A stretch of 64,000 nucleotides of DNA from positions 2,169,707 through 2,233,706 of the forward strand of contig NZ_CP048272.1 of assembly GCF_019469425.1 (NCBI RefSeq), given 5' to 3'. The notes under the pieces were generated by a model. It had not been told where the DNA came from. It saw only the letters and a list, made by a program, of their open reading frames with translations, and did no database searches. How positions within the stretch are numbered: position 1 is the first letter of the stretch; each line of letters opens with the position of its first letter. The position numbers and the translations under genes are program-made. Source of the stretch: Bifidobacterium asteroides (GTDB lineage: Bacteria > Actinomycetota > Actinomycetes > Actinomycetales > Bifidobacteriaceae). Positions 1 to 10,466 of the stretch are shown here, piece after piece.

Positions 1-153
1 ACACCAATGGCATAGACTCCCTATACGTTGAGGACCGGCCCAAGGACCCGGCCATATGAATCTATTCCGGCATCCAGTCGGCATATCAGGAATCGCAATT
101 ACAGCACGACCCCGGACTTCCCGGTGCGTCGCCCAGCCAAAAGGAGGAGGATC

Positions 154-1659
154 ATGACGCAGAACACCAGCAATGCAGCGTCGAACATCAATCAATCCGA
201 CCGGGCCGGGCAAGAGCACCATGGCTACGGCAGCGTCAAGCGCAACCTCAAGACCCGCCACATCTCCATGATCGCCCTGGGCGGCTGCATCGGCACCGGA
301 CTGTTCATGACCTCCGGCTCCACCATCTCTACAGCGGGCCCTGGTGGAGGACTTCTGGCCTACATAGCCATGGGCGTCATGGTCTACTTCCTGATGACCA
401 GCCTGGGCGAGCTGGCCACGCACCTGCCGGTGTCAGGATCCTTCGCCGCCTACAGCGCCCGCTACGTGGATCCGGCTCTGGGCTTTGCCATGGGGTGGGA
501 CTACTGGCTGAACTGGACCATCTCGGGCGCCGTGGACATCTCCACCGCCGCCCTGCTGATCCAGTACTGGCTGCCCAACACCCCAGGGTGGATCTGGAGC
601 CTGCTGGTCCTGGTGATCGTCTTCCTGATCAACGCCCTGACAGTCTCCGCTTTCGGAGAGACCGAGTTCTGGCTCTCCCTGATCAAGGTGGCCACCATCA
701 TCGTCTTCCTGGTCATCGGCATGGCCATGATCTGCGGCATTATGTTCCAGCCGGCGGTCGGCCTGAAGAACTTCACCTACAAGGATGCCCCCTTCGTGGG
801 AGGTTTCCCAGCCATCATGAGCGTCTTCCTGATCGCGGGCTATTCCTTCCAAGGCACCGAGGTAGTGGGCGTGACCGCCGGGGAATCCGAAAACCCCGGC
901 AAAGCGGTCCCCAAGGCCATCAACGACGTCTTCTGGCGGATCCTGCTCTTCTACGTGCTGTCCATCTTCGTCATCGCCGCACTGATCCCCTACACCAGCC
1001 CCAATCTTTTGGGAGCCTCTGACGGGAATATCGCCATGTCGCCATTCACCCTGGTCTTCCAGCGGGCTGGCCTGGCCTCGGCAGCCAGCGTCATGAACGC
1101 GGTGGTGCTGACATCCATCCTCTCGGCCGTCAACACCGGGGCCTACGCCTCCAGCCGCATGCTCTACGGACTGGCCAAAGACCACTACGCCCCGGCCATC
1201 TTCGCCAGGACCACCAAGAGGGGCATCCCCCTGGCGGCCCTGGTAGCCACGGTCTGCATGTCCCTGGCCACTTTCGCCTCCAGCATCTTCGGCCAGTCCT
1301 TCTACATGTGGCTGGTGACCGCCACCGGACTGACCGGATTCATCGCCTGGATCGGCATCGCCCTGAGCCACTTCCGCTTCCGGAGGGCCTTCAAGCTCCA
1401 GGGGCACGACTTGAGCGAGCTCAAATACCACTCCAAGCTCTATCCGTTCGGCCCGGTCCTGGCCATAGTGCTCTGCGTCATCGTCATTGCCGGACAGGAC
1501 ATCCCCTCCCTGCTCAGCCTGAACTGGTCGCACATGGCCATGACCTACTTCAGCGTGGTTCTGGTTCTGGTCCTCTACCTGGGCTTCAAGCTCGTCAACC
1601 ACACCAAGATTGTGCGCCTCAAGGACATGGACGTGTCTGGCGCCGAATCCGCCCACTGA
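154..1659 (+). CDS. APC-family amino acid permease (LysP-like)
   Basis: A 501-aa integral membrane transporter that would import an amino acid by proton symport. The hydrophilic N-terminus is followed by the APC signature with motif GGCIGTGLFMTSG near residue 45, then about 12 hydrophobic segments and a short hydrophilic tail. The segment SGSFAAYSARYVDPALGFAMGW matches the LysP/AnsP/AroP group of amino acid-polyamine-organocation permeases in general layout; the substrate cannot be read from sequence, and lysine is only one possibility. The frame is open further upstream (to base 28), but the ATG at 154 follows an excellent ribosome site, AAGGAGGAGG at 141-150, so that start is chosen. It is convergent with the large glycosidase gene on the other strand and has no obvious operon partner in the window. 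Confidence 0.9.
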   Translation: MTQNTSNAASNINQSDRAGQEHHGYGSVKRNLKTRHISMIALGGCIGTGLFMTSGSTISTAGPGGGLLAYIAMGVMVYFLMTSLGELATHLPVSGSFAAYSARYVDPALGFAMGWDYWLNWTISGAVDISTAALLIQYWLPNTPGWIWSLLVLVIVFLINALTVSAFGETEFWLSLIKVATIIVFLVIGMAMICGIMFQPAVGLKNFTYKDAPFVGGFPAIMSVFLIAGYSFQGTEVVGVTAGESENPGKAVPKAINDVFWRILLFYVLSIFVIAALIPYTSPNLLGASDGNIAMSPFTLVFQRAGLASAASVMNAVVLTSILSAVNTGAYASSRMLYGLAKDHYAPAIFARTTKRGIPLAALVATVCMSLATFASSIFGQSFYMWLVTATGLTGFIAWIGIALSHFRFRRAFKLQGHDLSELKYHSKLYPFGPVLAIVLCVIVIAGQDIPSLLSLNWSHMAMTYFSVVLVLVLYLGFKLVNHTKIVRLKDMDVSGAESAH

Positions 1660-1848
1660 GGTAAAAGGACAACACGGACAACCTTGTAGAAAGGCCACGT
1701 CCTCTATAACAAATGATGCCCCCATCCAAATGAAATTGACCAGCTGAATGGGGACACCGCCATGCCAGGGACATAAATCCCCAAGTCTGGATGCTTCAGT
1801 TACTCATCCGAGTCTACATCTCACTGGAACATGTAAGGTGATTCTTCC

Positions 1849-1861
1849 GGGGGGGGGGGGG
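1849..1861. repeat. Poly-G homopolymer (13 G)
   Basis: An uninterrupted run of 13 G on the plus strand (C on the minus strand) in the 233-bp gap between the convergent permease and glycosidase genes. It lies 31 bases beyond the stop of the minus-strand glycosidase. Three other long C runs occur in intergenic DNA of this window. Such tracts are prone to slippage and sequencing error, so the exact length is uncertain. Confidence 0.85.
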
Positions 1862-1892
1862 TACTGGAATTGATATACCTGCAGCGGGCAGT

Positions 1893-4800
1893 TCATCGCC
1901 CCGTCCTCCTCCGATTCCACAGAATCGCCACGGCTCCCGTCAATAGCAAAGCGGCGGCAGACAGCGCAAGCACACGGACGGCGACACCTGTGGAGGTCAG
2001 TGTTCCACTTTTCCCGTCGGTCTGCTTCTGAAAATCAGCTACCTCGTGAAGCAAGCCTTCAAGTTCGCTGATTGCTGCATCAACCTGCGCCTGCGTAGCA
2101 TGAGGATCCGCCATCACCTTTCGCGCCCCTGCCACAGCCCATGCAAGACGCTCAGACAGTCCGCGAGAACCTGCTGTAGACTGCAACTTTCCTGCCTGGT
2201 CGAGGACCGCCTTAAGACGGCTCTTATCAACCTTCACAGAGCCGCGATCATCTGTATTCAGAGCTTGCAATGATGCCTGCGCCTGCACCAAATCGGACAC
2301 AGCCCGATCCACCTGATCCTGGGTCGCGCTTTCATTATTTAAAACACCTTTGGCACGACTCAGCGCTTTGGAAAAGTCCTGCCAGGACTGAGTGGCATAA
2401 GCCTTCTCCTGCAAAGTATCAGCCTCATTGACGGCTTTTTGCAGCGTTCGTTTATCAGCGGCAGGCCACACCGAGGCTTTGCTCTTCAAACCCTTAATGG
2501 CTTGCTGCAAAGTTGCCGTGGCAGCATCGATCGCGGCCTGTCCTGCTTCCGGATCATGCTGAAGACCCCGCGCCTTATCAAGTGCAGTGCGAAGGGCAGC
2601 TACTGTGTCTTCCGTATAATCACTTTGTTCTATTGAATCAGCCTGGTTGATTGCCTCAGTCAGATGCTCTTTATCCGCACGTTTCGCCAAAGCCTGCTGT
2701 GCCGCTGCAAGCTTATTGAACGCATCATTGACATCTTTCTGCGTAGCCTTTACGTCGTCCAGCACTGTTCGAGCGCCTTTCAAAGCCGAGCCGAAGTCAC
2801 CCCAGGTTCCTGGCGTGTAGTCTTCCTCGTGAATGGTGGATGCTTCCTTGACTAGATTTGCAAGATTGGTCTTGTTGACTTTCTCCGTCTGGTCCGGAGC
2901 ATGCACCTGCCATTCCGCTACGGCAACGCCAAAGGTTCCGGTGCCTTGATGAGGATCTAGAACCAGGCGCAGCTTATCGGTGTATACAGGGGCGAATTCG
3001 GCAGTGCTCCAACCGCCACAGTCGGTGGCGTGATGCGCAGGATCATTGCGCACTGTGGCATAGCGGGCATGCTCCACATCCCGGAATATTCCATTCTCAT
3101 CCAGATATTGAATCTTCCAATTCCTGGGAATTTCCAAACCACCCTTGCCGTCATTGACAGTACGGAAATTAGCCCAGAACTGCACTCTGCTGGAGTCGAT
3201 GGTGATTTTATGCGGCCAGTCATATTCAGCATACATTCCATCAACCGCCGCTCCCCAAGATCCCCATACTTTGGCATTGATATCAGCATCATCCTCTAAT
3301 GGCCAAGTGTCATCGATGAGTATGCCGTCATTGAGCTTGCCTTGTGCAGGCGACCAGGATGCTTCAGCGCTGACCGATGAGGTCGCAAACTTCTCGACCC
3401 ATCCCATTTCCTTCTGATACTGATCTACAACATGAACGGTCAACTTGGCGCGCGTTCCTGAGGCAACATCAGGCACCACGCCTTCAACCGAATAGTCGCC
3501 AGGACACTGCAGATCAATAGCCACCACCTGTTGGGCATCCCAAGTCACCGGCAGTCCGCTTTTGTGAACGCCGTTGTTGTAGATGCCTGTAACTGTGGAA
3601 GGCAGACGCAGAAGGGTCCTCTCGCTTCCTGTATACACTGTCTGCTCACTTGGTTCGATACCGTTGATAAAGGGACTGCGCAGGTCAGATCGGACCCATA
3701 CGGTCGCTGTCGATTTCTGGGAAGCGCCAATCACAGTACCAGTCAGTTTGAACTCTCCCTCTGAAGACACCATAGCCTTCGTTACTTGAGGCCAAAGCAC
3801 GGTCAGATTCCTGCGCCAGCCTCCGCCATAGGCCGCCTCTACCTTTGACGGCAACTGCGGCACATGACCGATTCCAGTAGGCAAATCCAGGTCAGGTACA
3901 GTCAGCGGATCCTCCGCATAGGCTTCGAACTCACTGATTCCGACAATGGCGCCCCTAGGAAATACAGCTCGAATCCCATCGGTATCGACCTGATCAAAAA
4001 GCACAGTATTTGGTCCATCCTTATCGACGCGATAAACCGAGCTGGACCGCAACTGGACATCCTTCCAGCTCCCGGAAGCCATGTCATGGTATTGCAGCTT
4101 CCACGAACGAGCCATGGGCACTCCGCCATTGTCTGTCCAGAAATACAGTGAGGCCTTGTTGAGAGGGACTTGTCCGGGCCACTGCAGCTGCAGCCACGGC
4201 TCTTCTCCCGTATAAGGATCCCCCCAATTGTTCCAGCTGAGGTTAGGCGTGCCGCTATCGTTGGAAGTATCGCCATCATTAACTACCTTGACATTCCCGC
4301 TGGGAAGGTAGCCATTGGTATAGCTGGCTGTAGCCTTGGCCTGAGCAGCTGCATTGAACAGACCGTCTGATGGGACTCCGTGGACCCATACATCTACGTG
4401 GCCCTCCTTCTGCCCATCCGATGCGATCAGTCGTAGGACATAATCCCCTTCCAAATTGAACTTGACCGTTGTGGTTGGCGCGGAAGGATCGGCGAACGTC
4501 GCCTTCCCTGAGCCAGAAACCTGGGCCCAATTCGTCGTAAGCCGACCGAAGGGCATACCATCATCCTTGACGACTCCGGATAGCTGAGCACCTTGCGAGC
4601 CGATTTTTGATACATAAGCCTCCACAGAAGGCGGCTGATTCTCTGCTGTAGGGGTGGGGATGCCCGTATGGTAAGCCTCAATCTCTTTCAACCCAGTACG
4701 CGCATCAGGTGCATGGGTGAATGTGACTCTCAGTTTCCCAGTCTGTATTGCAGGGAACCTGATCAGGTTGTAATTGGCCTCGGGCACATTGGGCGATCGA

Positions 4801-7694
4801 TATTGTTGCCCGACTTGCTTCCACCGACCGGCTGCATCCTGATACTCCAACCGGTACATGGTGGGTTCCGCATATCCCTGAATAGTAAAGTTCGCCGCTG
4901 TCTTATAAAAATAGAGACGGACTTCATCGACAGTTGATTGCCCTGCCAGACTCACCTCTAGAGAGTCGGCAGCATTCGGCGAACCAGCAGTCCCCCAGAA
5001 GGGCTCGTTGATGGTGCTGCCGTCCACGGCAGCACTCGCCGGCTGGTTCGGAGCCTCAAAACTGGCTTTGACCTGAGCTCCACGTGCCAGATCGTTACGG
5101 TCAATTGCCCTGGGATCAATATTGCGGCCCGCCTTGGCGAAGATGTCGGTCACACGCGAATCAGCGGAATAGGCGACATTTTGGGCCTCCGTCACAGGTT
5201 CGCGATCGAGAACGACCAAGGTCGCGGATGGATCTGCCTGATCCCCCAACCAGGCCTTTCCCGTATGCGCGTCATAAAGGACATGCGCCAATTTGTCCGA
5301 AGTCATGACTCTCCGACCTGAAAGATAGAGGGAAAATCCAGCTGGCCCATGATAATGACTGCCATCCCGATCCCAGACGATTGTCATATCCTGCCCGTGG
5401 TAGCTCAGATTGTTGATGGTGAAATAGTCCCAACCCGGTATGGCTATAGGGTTCAGCTCGATTGTGGAATCCTGCCTAGGCACCAGACCTGCAACATCCT
5501 CGATTAAAGTCCAGTTCGTAGTTCCAAGCTGGGTGTGATGAATCCACGACCGATAGCCGATTCGCCCGCCATGCTCAGCGGTCGCTGTGTTCCAGAATTC
5601 ATTTTGATCAGGATAACGGTTATCGCCGCCTTGATAATGGGCGAAGGCATTCCAATATAGCAGCTTTTTGAACATTTCCTTGCTGATATAGCCCTTGTCG
5701 GAAGCATGATATCTACGAATGCCTTGGGCATAAATACGGAACAGGGGCACAGAATTGATCACAGAGAAATTATTGGAGTAGGTTTTCCCCGGGTTGGCTT
5801 CAGCTCTGGACTTGACGTCTTTCTGGTTGGCAGTATAGAAAGGAAAGACGGGGAACTCATCAGCATCGGCGAACAGCCTCAGAGCTTGTTCATAATCATC
5901 ATTGTAGTCAGCATCCCCCTGAGCCGGCATCAGACCGGCTGCGTATGGATAATAGTTGTTGTTCTCTTTCCACTTGGCGAATTGTCCGCTGTGTTCCCCG
6001 ATGAACTTGTGCTGGATGAGTTTGATATCCGGATTCCAAAGCTGCCCGAGGATCTGTGAGCGGATTTCATCTGCAGTACGCGACATCGCTTCCGCGCCTT
6101 CACTGTTGCCTGCCGTGGCGAACGCCTCCGAAGCGGCCTTGGCGTTCGCCCAGACCCAGGCGCTTTCGGCCCTGTCCATGGGTTCGCGTTCGTGCTCGAA
6201 AAAAGAGACCGCATCAGAATCATTGCCAGTCATAGAAGCCCAGTCCCAGTCGATAAGCTTGTTGCCGTTGCGATTGAAGGATGAATTCTTGGCCCCTATC
6301 AGCGCATTGACATCATTGCGCCCATAAGTTCCTATTGCCGCGGCAATGTCGGCGGGACCTCCATGCACCTTGAAAGATTCCCAGGCTGCATCGGTTATAT
6401 ACTGCGTATAGCTGTTATTCCAGCTCGTTCCACCCGGGTTATCGACATATTGCTGGCTTTTGGATGTCTCGCCAGCAGCCACCCAGGAACCATAAGCATA
6501 TGCGGGGTCACGCAGATACTTCAAATCATTGATGAACATGCAAGTGGTCAGCACAATAGAATTGTTGTATCCGAGCACTCCTTCAATGGCTGCGGGGAAC
6601 TGATAGGTATTGCCCGGCATATTAGCATCAATGAAATTGAAACGACTGAGCCACCACCGGTAGAAAACACTCTTATCGATATTCGGTTCAGGCGTCTCAA
6701 TATAGGGGATATTATCGGCCCACCATTTGTTATACGCAGTGACGTGAGCCTTATAGGCCTCTTCAGGCAATTGAGAACGAACACGGTCATACTCTTGCTT
6801 GGAGGAAGGAAGCTCCTCAGCAAGCAACCCAAGCTGGATTTTCCCAGCCTGCTCACTGTTGGAGGAAAGGTGCAGGTCAGCGGCAAGATGGCCGTCCTCA
6901 GGGCGCATGCCACTACCCGAAAAACGCGGATAGACAGTGGTTAAATCGCGATTTGTCTTAACTACTCCAGTAAGCTCATCCCCCTCTTCAACACTGGCAA
7001 GTGGAGAAGTGGCATGCAGAGTCACGTCCTTCGCTCCGCCCTTGTTGATAATTCGGTATTGGGCTACAAGAACATTGTCATTAGTGATGTACTTGACTAA
7101 TTCCATAGATAAGGACGGATCATCCGTCTCAAAACTGCCCCGCCAGTAACTAGGGGTCTGCTTTCGCTCGTCAGCAACTTCATGAACGGCCAGCTTTTGT
7201 TGCCCTTTATAAAAATCAACGGTAAAAGCACCCTTGCTGCTGATCGTGTCCTTGTAGGCTATCTCGCCTCCAAACCCGAATACTGATGGTTCATGAGTAC
7301 GCATATATGCAGCTCGACCACGCGAAAATAGATACTGATTCGTATCTGCACCCTCGTAGATGTAGGTTCCGACATCGTTGGTCCCCTTGCCGGTCGGCTG
7401 GTCGCCTTTTCTGGTGAGAATCCGATCAATCCAAAAATCATGATTGGTATCTGTCCCCGCCCCCCGGGAAAGATCATTATCAAAAACCTTCGAAAGATAG
7501 CCGGCAGAGGGATTAAAGGCCTGTCCGCTAGCTGGAATCGGATTATCCACACCGCCGAAATGGGGATACCCCATCTCCGCATTTGCATTGGAATACTCAG
7601 CAGCAGCCGCAGGCAGCACGCCTCCAGTGGCAAGCGTTGCCACCGCGGCAAAGGCGACCACCAGAGAGGTCAAGCCTTTAGATAATTTGCACAT
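1893..7694 (-). CDS. Secreted multidomain glycosidase, GH121-like (HypBA2-type beta-L-arabinobiosidase?)
   Basis: A 1933-aa exported enzyme. A signal peptide (about residues 1-33, ending in AAAAE) precedes an N-terminal beta-rich region and an alpha-toroid-like catalytic region (about 330-850, Trp-rich, e.g. FYRWWLSRFNFIDANMPGNT). Then come discoidin-like (F5/8 C) modules near 871-1005, 1115-1260 and 1440-1600, a PKD/Ig-like module near 1020-1100, Big_4-like modules near 1275-1430, about four FIVAR repeats (1608-1890), and a C-terminal membrane helix with NRRRTGR. Length and layout resemble B. longum HypBA2 (GH121, about 1940 aa), which releases beta-Ara2 from hydroxyproline-linked arabinans of extensin; pollen or plant cell walls would be a sensible substrate for a bee symbiont. 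This is inference; another clan GH-G-like family is possible and I did not assign catalytic residues. The open frame extends to 7790, but ATG at 7694 has GAAAGGAA upstream and starts the signal peptide. There is no LPXTG motif. Confidence 0.8.
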   Translation of the reverse strand: MCKLSKGLTSLVVAFAAVATLATGGVLPAAAAEYSNANAEMGYPHFGGVDNPIPASGQAFNPSAGYLSKVFDNDLSRGAGTDTNHDFWIDRILTRKGDQPTGKGTNDVGTYIYEGADTNQYLFSRGRAAYMRTHEPSVFGFGGEIAYKDTISSKGAFTVDFYKGQQKLAVHEVADERKQTPSYWRGSFETDDPSLSMELVKYITNDNVLVAQYRIINKGGAKDVTLHATSPLASVEEGDELTGVVKTNRDLTTVYPRFSGSGMRPEDGHLAADLHLSSNSEQAGKIQLGLLAEELPSSKQEYDRVRSQLPEEAYKAHVTAYNKWWADNIPYIETPEPNIDKSVFYRWWLSRFNFIDANMPGNTYQFPAAIEGVLGYNNSIVLTTCMFINDLKYLRDPAYAYGSWVAAGETSKSQQYVDNPGGTSWNNSYTQYITDAAWESFKVHGGPADIAAAIGTYGRNDVNALIGAKNSSFNRNGNKLIDWDWASMTGNDSDAVSFFEHEREPMDRAESAWVWANAKAASEAFATAGNSEGAEAMSRTADEIRSQILGQLWNPDIKLIQHKFIGEHSGQFAKWKENNNYYPYAAGLMPAQGDADYNDDYEQALRLFADADEFPVFPFYTANQKDVKSRAEANPGKTYSNNFSVINSVPLFRIYAQGIRRYHASDKGYISKEMFKKLLYWNAFAHYQGGDNRYPDQNEFWNTATAEHGGRIGYRSWIHHTQLGTTNWTLIEDVAGLVPRQDSTIELNPIAIPGWDYFTINNLSYHGQDMTIVWDRDGSHYHGPAGFSLYLSGRRVMTSDKLAHVLYDAHTGKAWLGDQADPSATLVVLDREPVTEAQNVAYSADSRVTDIFAKAGRNIDPRAIDRNDLARGAQVKASFEAPNQPASAAVDGSTINEPFWGTAGSPNAADSLEVSLAGQSTVDEVRLYFYKTAANFTIQGYAEPTMYRLEYQDAAGRWKQVGQQYRSPNVPEANYNLIRFPAIQTGKLRVTFTHAPDARTGLKEIEAYHTGIPTPTAENQPPSVEAYVSKIGSQGAQLSGVVKDDGMPFGRLTTNWAQVSGSGKATFADPSAPTTTVKFNLEGDYVLRLIASDGQKEGHVDVWVHGVPSDGLFNAAAQAKATASYTNGYLPSGNVKVVNDGDTSNDSGTPNLSWNNWGDPYTGEEPWLQLQWPGQVPLNKASLYFWTDNGGVPMARSWKLQYHDMASGSWKDVQLRSSSVYRVDKDGPNTVLFDQVDTDGIRAVFPRGAIVGISEFEAYAEDPLTVPDLDLPTGIGHVPQLPSKVEAAYGGGWRRNLTVLWPQVTKAMVSSEGEFKLTGTVIGASQKSTATVWVRSDLRSPFINGIEPSEQTVYTGSERTLLRLPSTVTGIYNNGVHKSGLPVTWDAQQVVAIDLQCPGDYSVEGVVPDVASGTRAKLTVHVVDQYQKEMGWVEKFATSSVSAEASWSPAQGKLNDGILIDDTWPLEDDADINAKVWGSWGAAVDGMYAEYDWPHKITIDSSRVQFWANFRTVNDGKGGLEIPRNWKIQYLDENGIFRDVEHARYATVRNDPAHHATDCGGWSTAEFAPVYTDKLRLVLDPHQGTGTFGVAVAEWQVHAPDQTEKVNKTNLANLVKEASTIHEEDYTPGTWGDFGSALKGARTVLDDVKATQKDVNDAFNKLAAAQQALAKRADKEHLTEAINQADSIEQSDYTEDTVAALRTALDKARGLQHDPEAGQAAIDAATATLQQAIKGLKSKASVWPAADKRTLQKAVNEADTLQEKAYATQSWQDFSKALSRAKGVLNNESATQDQVDRAVSDLVQAQASLQALNTDDRGSVKVDKSRLKAVLDQAGKLQSTAGSRGLSERLAWAVAGARKVMADPHATQAQVDAAISELEGLLHEVADFQKQTDGKSGTLTSTGVAVRVLALSAAALLLTGAVAILWNRRRTGR

Positions 7695-8258
7695 ACCACG
7701 TTCCTTTCGGACGCATTTACAGTTAAGCCATGCAGCTATGCACATCACTGTGAAACAGCACAGCCCGATGCCCAGCAATTTACCAAGCACGAAGCAGCGA
7801 ATGGCATCGATTTTGAAGCATCGAATTCAGTGTAAATCAGAGAATACGCTTTCGCAAATTAAATATAGGGTTTTCTGGCGCTCTTTTCGCACTTTCGCTT
7901 CGTATTTTCCTCGTATTGTTTCCTTGACAGCAACGCATGGACGGTCAAACATGCTGATACTCATTGTTCCGACTGATAATTGGTATCACCGACCGCGGTA
8001 AACCACAAGCGCTGAGACAATCAGGCCATATTTGACCTCTCCAATGGTGGAGAGGGATAGACCAAATCGTTGCTACAGCCTTGTTTGCAACTTCCACACA
8101 AACAATACGAGGCCAAGCTACCCCCTAACAATAGGCGCACAGCGCTGCCGCACCCATGCTCCCATCACGAGCATCTTGTACGAATCCGCCATCACACAAA
8201 CCTCCGGTTATATATTTCAAAATTCATATAAGATCAATCAAGACACATGGACAGGCCA
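7695..8258. other. Intergenic region, glycosidase leader and operon end
   Basis: This 564-bp stretch has no convincing gene. It contains the candidate glycosidase promoter, a short dyad with TGATA/TATCA arms at 7974-7988 that could be an operator, and a hairpin (CCTCTCCA 8036-8043 / TGGAGAGG 8048-8055) past the end of the D-serine operon, which may act as a weak terminator. The base composition is clearly more AT-rich than the genes. Confidence 0.5.
7829..7857 (-). promoter_or_regulatory. Candidate promoter of the GH121-like gene
   Basis: On the minus strand, TTGCGA (7852-7857) and TACACT (7829-7834) are separated by exactly 17 bp, about 135 bp upstream of the glycosidase start. The flanks are AT-rich. 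Pure motif matching. Confidence 0.4.
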
Positions 8259-8951
8259 TTAAACCATCCGAAGGTATCTATAGGCCGTGGACTCCGAGAT
8301 GGACAGCAGTCTGGCAACCTTCGCCACGGAACCCTTGATGTTGAAACAACCCTGGCCATTCAATCGCCGTATCGCATCAATCCGCTGTTCAGGACTCAAT
8401 TGATCAACCCTCGCCCCTGCCTCGACGCAGGTTTGATCGATTACCTGTTCCATGACATCGTCCGCTGAAGCTACCAGGTTCTCTTCCTGCTGCTCGGAGT
8501 CATTACGGTCAGACACGGGGAAGTACATATCCTTCAACTGTTCGACCGAATGCTCGATAGCCAGCAATGGCGTTTGATCGCTGTTAATGCACAGTGCTCC
8601 GACAATCTTTCCTCGGTGTCTTATCAGGTACGTGGAAGAGACAAGCAGGCTCTTGTTGGCGGAAGATCTTCCCCGGTATCCAACCACGTAATCACTGCCA
8701 TCAGGTGTCCCATCGCGCACAAGACGAAGCAAAAAATCGGTCGCCGGAGAACCGACTTCCCGCGAAGACACCTGACCATTAGCGATAGCAATGATCGAGT
8801 TCTTCGTATTGGCGACATTATGCAACGCCACCTCGGTTCTCGGCCCTAATACCTCACCAAGGAAATTGACCAAAGGAATATACTGTTTCAGATATTGAGC
8901 ATCATCTGCCGAATCAGACTCCTGATCGACTGTCCTAGCATTATGCACCAT
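8259..8951 (-). CDS. YheO/DauR-type PAS + HTH transcriptional regulator
   Basis: A 230-aa cytoplasmic regulator. The N-terminal part (about 20-140) is a YheO-like PAS domain with the family's typical opening, YIPLVNFLGEVLGPRTEVALHN, and DFLLRL further on. The C-terminal part (about 175-230) is a helix-turn-helix with VAKVARLLSISESTAYRYL. The best-known relative, DauR, controls D-arginine utilisation. Here the gene follows dsdX and dsdA on the same strand with only about 110 bp between it and dsdA, so control of D-serine use is the natural inference. The start ATG at 8951 has GGGGTGA a few bases upstream. No other regulator is present in this operon, unlike E. coli, where a LysR-type DsdC serves. 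Confidence 0.85.
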   Translation of the reverse strand: MVHNARTVDQESDSADDAQYLKQYIPLVNFLGEVLGPRTEVALHNVANTKNSIIAIANGQVSSREVGSPATDFLLRLVRDGTPDGSDYVVGYRGRSSANKSLLVSSTYLIRHRGKIVGALCINSDQTPLLAIEHSVEQLKDMYFPVSDRNDSEQQEENLVASADDVMEQVIDQTCVEAGARVDQLSPEQRIDAIRRLNGQGCFNIKGSVAKVARLLSISESTAYRYLRMV

Positions 8952-9063
8952 ACGCGTTCACCCCATCGCATCTGTATACAACCGTATTTCACGCATACCT
9001 ACCAAGATCAGAAGGGTGCCCTCCCAAAACACCGGCACCCTCCGACCTGTTACGGCAGTAGTT

Positions 9064-10413
9064 CTAAAGTAAGCCCTCTCCTTTGGCGATATAGGCGGAC
9101 ATCTCATCCCGGGGCACCATAGACCCGCCGGTGCACCAAGCTATATGAGTCGCCCTGACCATAGAAGCATCATCCAATCCGATCTTTCTGATGCACTCCC
9201 TGTCGCTCAGGACTCGCCATGGTCCCACGAATCCGGCAGCAGCCGAAGGCTCAACATCTATGCCTGCTGCATCATGAAGACTGGCTTCAATACGGAAGAG
9301 CTCATCATCATCTATGGTGAGGAATCCGTCCACCAGTCCTTGCATGGCCTTGCCCACGAATCGAGATGGGCGTCCACAGGCCAAGCCATCAGCTGCAGTC
9401 ACATTATCGATTCCGAAGTCCTGAACGCTTACCCCATCGTGCAGACCAGTGTAGGTGCCCAAGAACATGGATGGGCAATGAGTTGGCTCAGCAAAGAGGC
9501 AATGCACAGCATCACCGAAGACCGTCTTAAGTCCGAAAGCCACACCGCCAGGAGAGCCACCAACCCCACAGGGCAAGTAGACAAAGAGGGGATTATCCTG
9601 GTCCACCCGAACATCATAGGTGCGCAACTGGCCCGCCAGACGCCTTCCGGCTACGGCATAGCCCAGGAAAAGGGTAGTGGAATTTTCATCGTCAATGAAG
9701 TAAGCCATGGGATCGGACTGGGCCTCTTTCCTGCCGGACGCAACTGCGACCGAATAGTCCGATTGATACTCATAGACATGAACGCCATTGGCGCGAAGCT
9801 TATCTTTTTTCCATTGTCGTGCATCCGCCGACATATGCACGCTGGCATCAAAGCCCAGAGCTGCACTCATGATGCCGATGGACAGCCCCAAGTTGCCGGT
9901 CGAACCGACTGCAATCTTATATTGGCTGAAGAATTTCTTCATAGCAGGCGTCGCCAGCTTGCGATAATCATCATCCACAGTCAACAGTCCGGCATCAATG
10001 GCCAGGTCCTCAGCATGTTTAAGTACCTCGTATATGCCGCCTCGTGCCTTAATGGATCCGCTGATAGGCAATTCGCTGTCCAACTTAGCCCACAGCTGCC
10101 CCGACAACTGTTGACCATATCGACCGCCCAGCGCTGCAGCCAACTTCGGAACCGCGACAAGCGGTGATTCTATGATCCCCATAGAACTCGCTGTGGCCGG
10201 GAACAGCTCCATAATCAGCGGTGCAAACCTCTTCAATCGATCTGCAGCGTCGTCAACATCCTTGACCGTCAGACCCACACGCTTAATTCCATCCTTTGCA
10301 GGCAAGACCTGATCATTGAACCAAGTCGTTTCTTGCTCCTGCATCAGCTCTTTCAAGAGCGGCAGGTCACTGGTCCATTGCGCAGCCGTCTTTCCGTGTA
10401 TCAATTCATTCAT
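9064..10413 (-). CDS. dsdA: D-serine ammonia-lyase (D-serine dehydratase)
   Basis: A 449-aa PLP enzyme converting D-serine to pyruvate and ammonia. It matches DsdA over its whole length: PLP-lysine motif SGSIKARGG (about residues 115-123), phosphate-binding loop [11 protein letters not shown], a metal/substrate region with [16 protein letters not shown], and the C-terminal TGGSMVP. E. coli DsdA is 442 aa, so the protein is complete. The frame is open to 10461, but ATG at 10413 has AAAGGAG eight bases upstream and begins [13 protein letters not shown], as in the family. It lies 53 bp downstream of dsdX in one operon with the YheO-type regulator. Function: detoxification or use of D-serine as a carbon and nitrogen source. 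Confidence 0.95.
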   Translation of the reverse strand: MNELIHGKTAAQWTSDLPLLKELMQEQETTWFNDQVLPAKDGIKRVGLTVKDVDDAADRLKRFAPLIMELFPATASSMGIIESPLVAVPKLAAALGGRYGQQLSGQLWAKLDSELPISGSIKARGGIYEVLKHAEDLAIDAGLLTVDDDYRKLATPAMKKFFSQYKIAVGSTGNLGLSIGIMSAALGFDASVHMSADARQWKKDKLRANGVHVYEYQSDYSVAVASGRKEAQSDPMAYFIDDENSTTLFLGYAVAGRRLAGQLRTYDVRVDQDNPLFVYLPCGVGGSPGGVAFGLKTVFGDAVHCLFAEPTHCPSMFLGTYTGLHDGVSVQDFGIDNVTAADGLACGRPSRFVGKAMQGLVDGFLTIDDDELFRIEASLHDAAGIDVEPSAAAGFVGPWRVLSDRECIRKIGLDDASMVRATHIAWCTGGSMVPRDEMSAYIAKGEGLL

Positions 10414-10466
10414 AATTTGGCTCCTTTTATTCTCGCCAAGTTGTTGTCGTTTATCGGCCAATCAAG

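Noticed and set aside
433..1725. Long minus-strand open frame opposite the permease
   Set aside because: Composition is the mirror of a high-G+C gene (His/Gly/Asp/Gln-rich); the permease on the other strand is a clear family member.
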